Assembly: GCA_012522645.1 (NCBI GenBank)
Contig: JAAYKC010000162.1
Coordinates: 1 to 7,098, forward strand
Source: Thermoplasmatales archaeon
GTDB lineage: Archaea; Thermoplasmatota; Thermoplasmata; Methanomassiliicoccales; Methanomethylophilaceae
Length of the DNA: 7,098 nucleotides
Direction of reading: 5' to 3'
In this document: one piece after another, positions 6,424-7,098 of the stretch
Layout: each line of letters starts with the position of its first letter
Numbering within the stretch: position 1 is the stretch's first letter
Program-made: the position numbers and the translations under genes
Notes under the pieces: model-generated
Database searches by the model: none
Seen by the model: the letters and a program-made list of their open reading frames with translations, nothing else
What the model was told of the DNA's origin: nothing

Positions 6424-7098
6424 TTATGGTAGATTCAATTGATCTTGTATGCCACTGGCAGCACGCTTTAATTCACTATTGGAGAAATTAGCACTACAGA
6501 TTTCTTTCCAAGAATAACCTGCCATCTGTAAATCTAAGATAATAAAACCTGAAACACGAAGTGTTTCTGCATCATATCCTTTATTTCTGAGTTCTTTAGC
6601 ATTATAATATAATTTTAGAATATCTGTTTCTTTAAAACCGGCACCTATCATTTCTAAAAATGAAAAACCATGCTCTTTCAATTCTTTTGGTAAAAAACCT
6701 GCTTCTTTCAACATCACTGGAGTAAATGATTCTTTGATGAAATCGGAAAGAACAAATCCTGCTACATGTAGATCTTTGCCAGAAAAACCCCAAGAATATA
6801 ATTGTTCAAATGAAAAGCCAATAAGTTTTAAACTACGAGATGAGTAACCCAAATCTTTCAATTCTTCACCAGTATATCCTGCATCTTTCATCTCTTTAGC
6901 AGAATATCCTGCATCTTTCAATTCCTCAACAAAATATCCTACATCAATGAGATCTCTAACAGAATATCCTGCATCTTTCAATTCTTTAACAGAATATCCT
7001 GCATCTTTCAATTCTTTAACAGAATATCCTGCATTTTTCAACTCCCTACCAGTATACCCTACATCAATGAGATCTCTCGCAGAATAACCAGCATCCCT
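6424..7098 (-). CDS. Decapeptide-repeat protein of unknown function (C-terminal part, start beyond right edge)
   Basis: I do not recognise a named function. The frame is open from the right edge to a stop at 6424 and gives 224 residues. They consist of 21 consecutive ten-residue units with consensus G-(Y/F)-S-x-x-(E/D)-L-K-x-A, typified by GYSVKELKDA, with no insertion or deletion between units. Units are nearly identical on the upstream side and drift toward the C-terminus, although G-(Y/F) and L remain. The Ser after the aromatic could cap a short helix ended by the next Gly, suggesting a solenoid; this is inference. Similar decapeptide arrays occur, from memory, in Legionella DotG/IcmE and in many unnamed proteins. 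No catalytic motif, membrane segment or signal peptide is visible in this part. An apparent TTG start at 7041 is a leucine inside a repeat, because the same pattern continues upstream to the edge. The DNA is clearly more AT-rich than the BREX genes. Confidence 0.75.
   Translation of the reverse strand, partial: RDAGYSARDLIDVGYTGRELKNAGYSVKELKDAGYSVKELKDAGYSVRDLIDVGYFVEELKDAGYSAKEMKDAGYTGEELKDLGYSSRSLKLIGFSFEQLYSWGFSGKDLHVAGFVLSDFIKESFTPVMLKEAGFLPKELKEHGFSFLEMIGAGFKETDILKLYYNAKELRNKGYDAETLRVSGFIILDLQMAGYSWKEICSANFSNSELKRAASGIQDQLNLP
6841..7098. repeat. 30-bp tandem DNA repeats within the decapeptide-repeat gene
   Basis: Each decapeptide unit is encoded by 30 bp, and from 6841 to the right edge the units can be aligned at the DNA level. 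The unit at 6961-6990 is identical to that at 6991-7020, and 6901-6930 differs from them at two positions. A second unit type containing ACATCAATGAGATCTCT occurs at 6931-6960 and 7051-7080. These copies are 120 bp apart and differ at five positions, which points to a higher-order repeat of four units. Such arrays grow and shrink by slippage or unequal recombination in whole codon multiples. Confidence 0.85.

Noticed and set aside
6219..6491. Plus-strand 90-codon open frame rich in His, Leu and Ile
   Set aside because: It overlaps the end of the regulator remnant and the end of the repeat gene, and its composition is that of translated noncoding AT-rich DNA.
7039..7041. TTG as the start of the decapeptide-repeat gene
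   Set aside because: The same ten-residue pattern continues in frame to the right edge (RDAGYSARDLIDVGYTGREL), so this TTG is an internal leucine.
6841..7098. CRISPR-like array, because of regular 30-bp repeats
   Set aside because: The repeats are directly adjacent with no unique spacers, and they are codon-phased inside an open frame; this is a coding tandem repeat.

Overview
The window carries the first four genes of a BREX phage-defence operon (type 1 gene order), read on the minus strand from right to left: brxA (DUF1819), brxB (DUF1788), brxC (large P-loop ATPase) and the first 334 codons of pglX (adenine-specific DNA methyltransferase), which runs off the left edge. The genes are packed as one transcription unit. 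brxA and brxB overlap by an ATGA, brxB and brxC are one base apart, and brxC and pglX are four bases apart with the brxC stop codon inside a GGTGAT ribosome-binding site. The remaining type 1 genes, pglZ and brxL, would be expected beyond the left edge. The expected division of labour is that PglX marks host DNA by adenine methylation while the Brx proteins act together to block replication of unmarked phage DNA. No split gene or broken frame was seen in the part visible.

To the right of brxA the character changes. A short AT-rich gap (5737-5809) holds the probable brxA promoter. It is followed on the plus strand by what looks like the C-terminal end only of a COG2865-type regulator (AlbA_2/Schlafen-like plus GHKL-like ATPase plus winged helix): the winged helix and the RN..L..GF..W..GI motif are present, but the front of the protein is missing. 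Then comes a 179-base gap with a small direct repeat and a small inverted repeat. The right edge is filled by an AT-rich minus-strand gene, open through the edge, that encodes at least 21 consecutive ten-residue repeats in unbroken register. At its upstream end the underlying 30-bp DNA repeats are nearly identical, including one perfect 30-bp duplication.

Host: most likely a euryarchaeon, possibly of the Methanomassiliicoccales/Thermoplasmata type. This is an inference from GGTGAT-like ribosome-binding sites, a TATA-like element rather than clear -35/-10 boxes upstream of brxA, and my recollection that COG2865 regulators and decapeptide-repeat proteins are common there. The sequence does not prove it, and a bacterial host is not excluded.

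The known system here is BREX. The least explained parts are the decapeptide-repeat protein and the truncated regulator at the promoter end of the operon, which may mark where the defence island was inserted.
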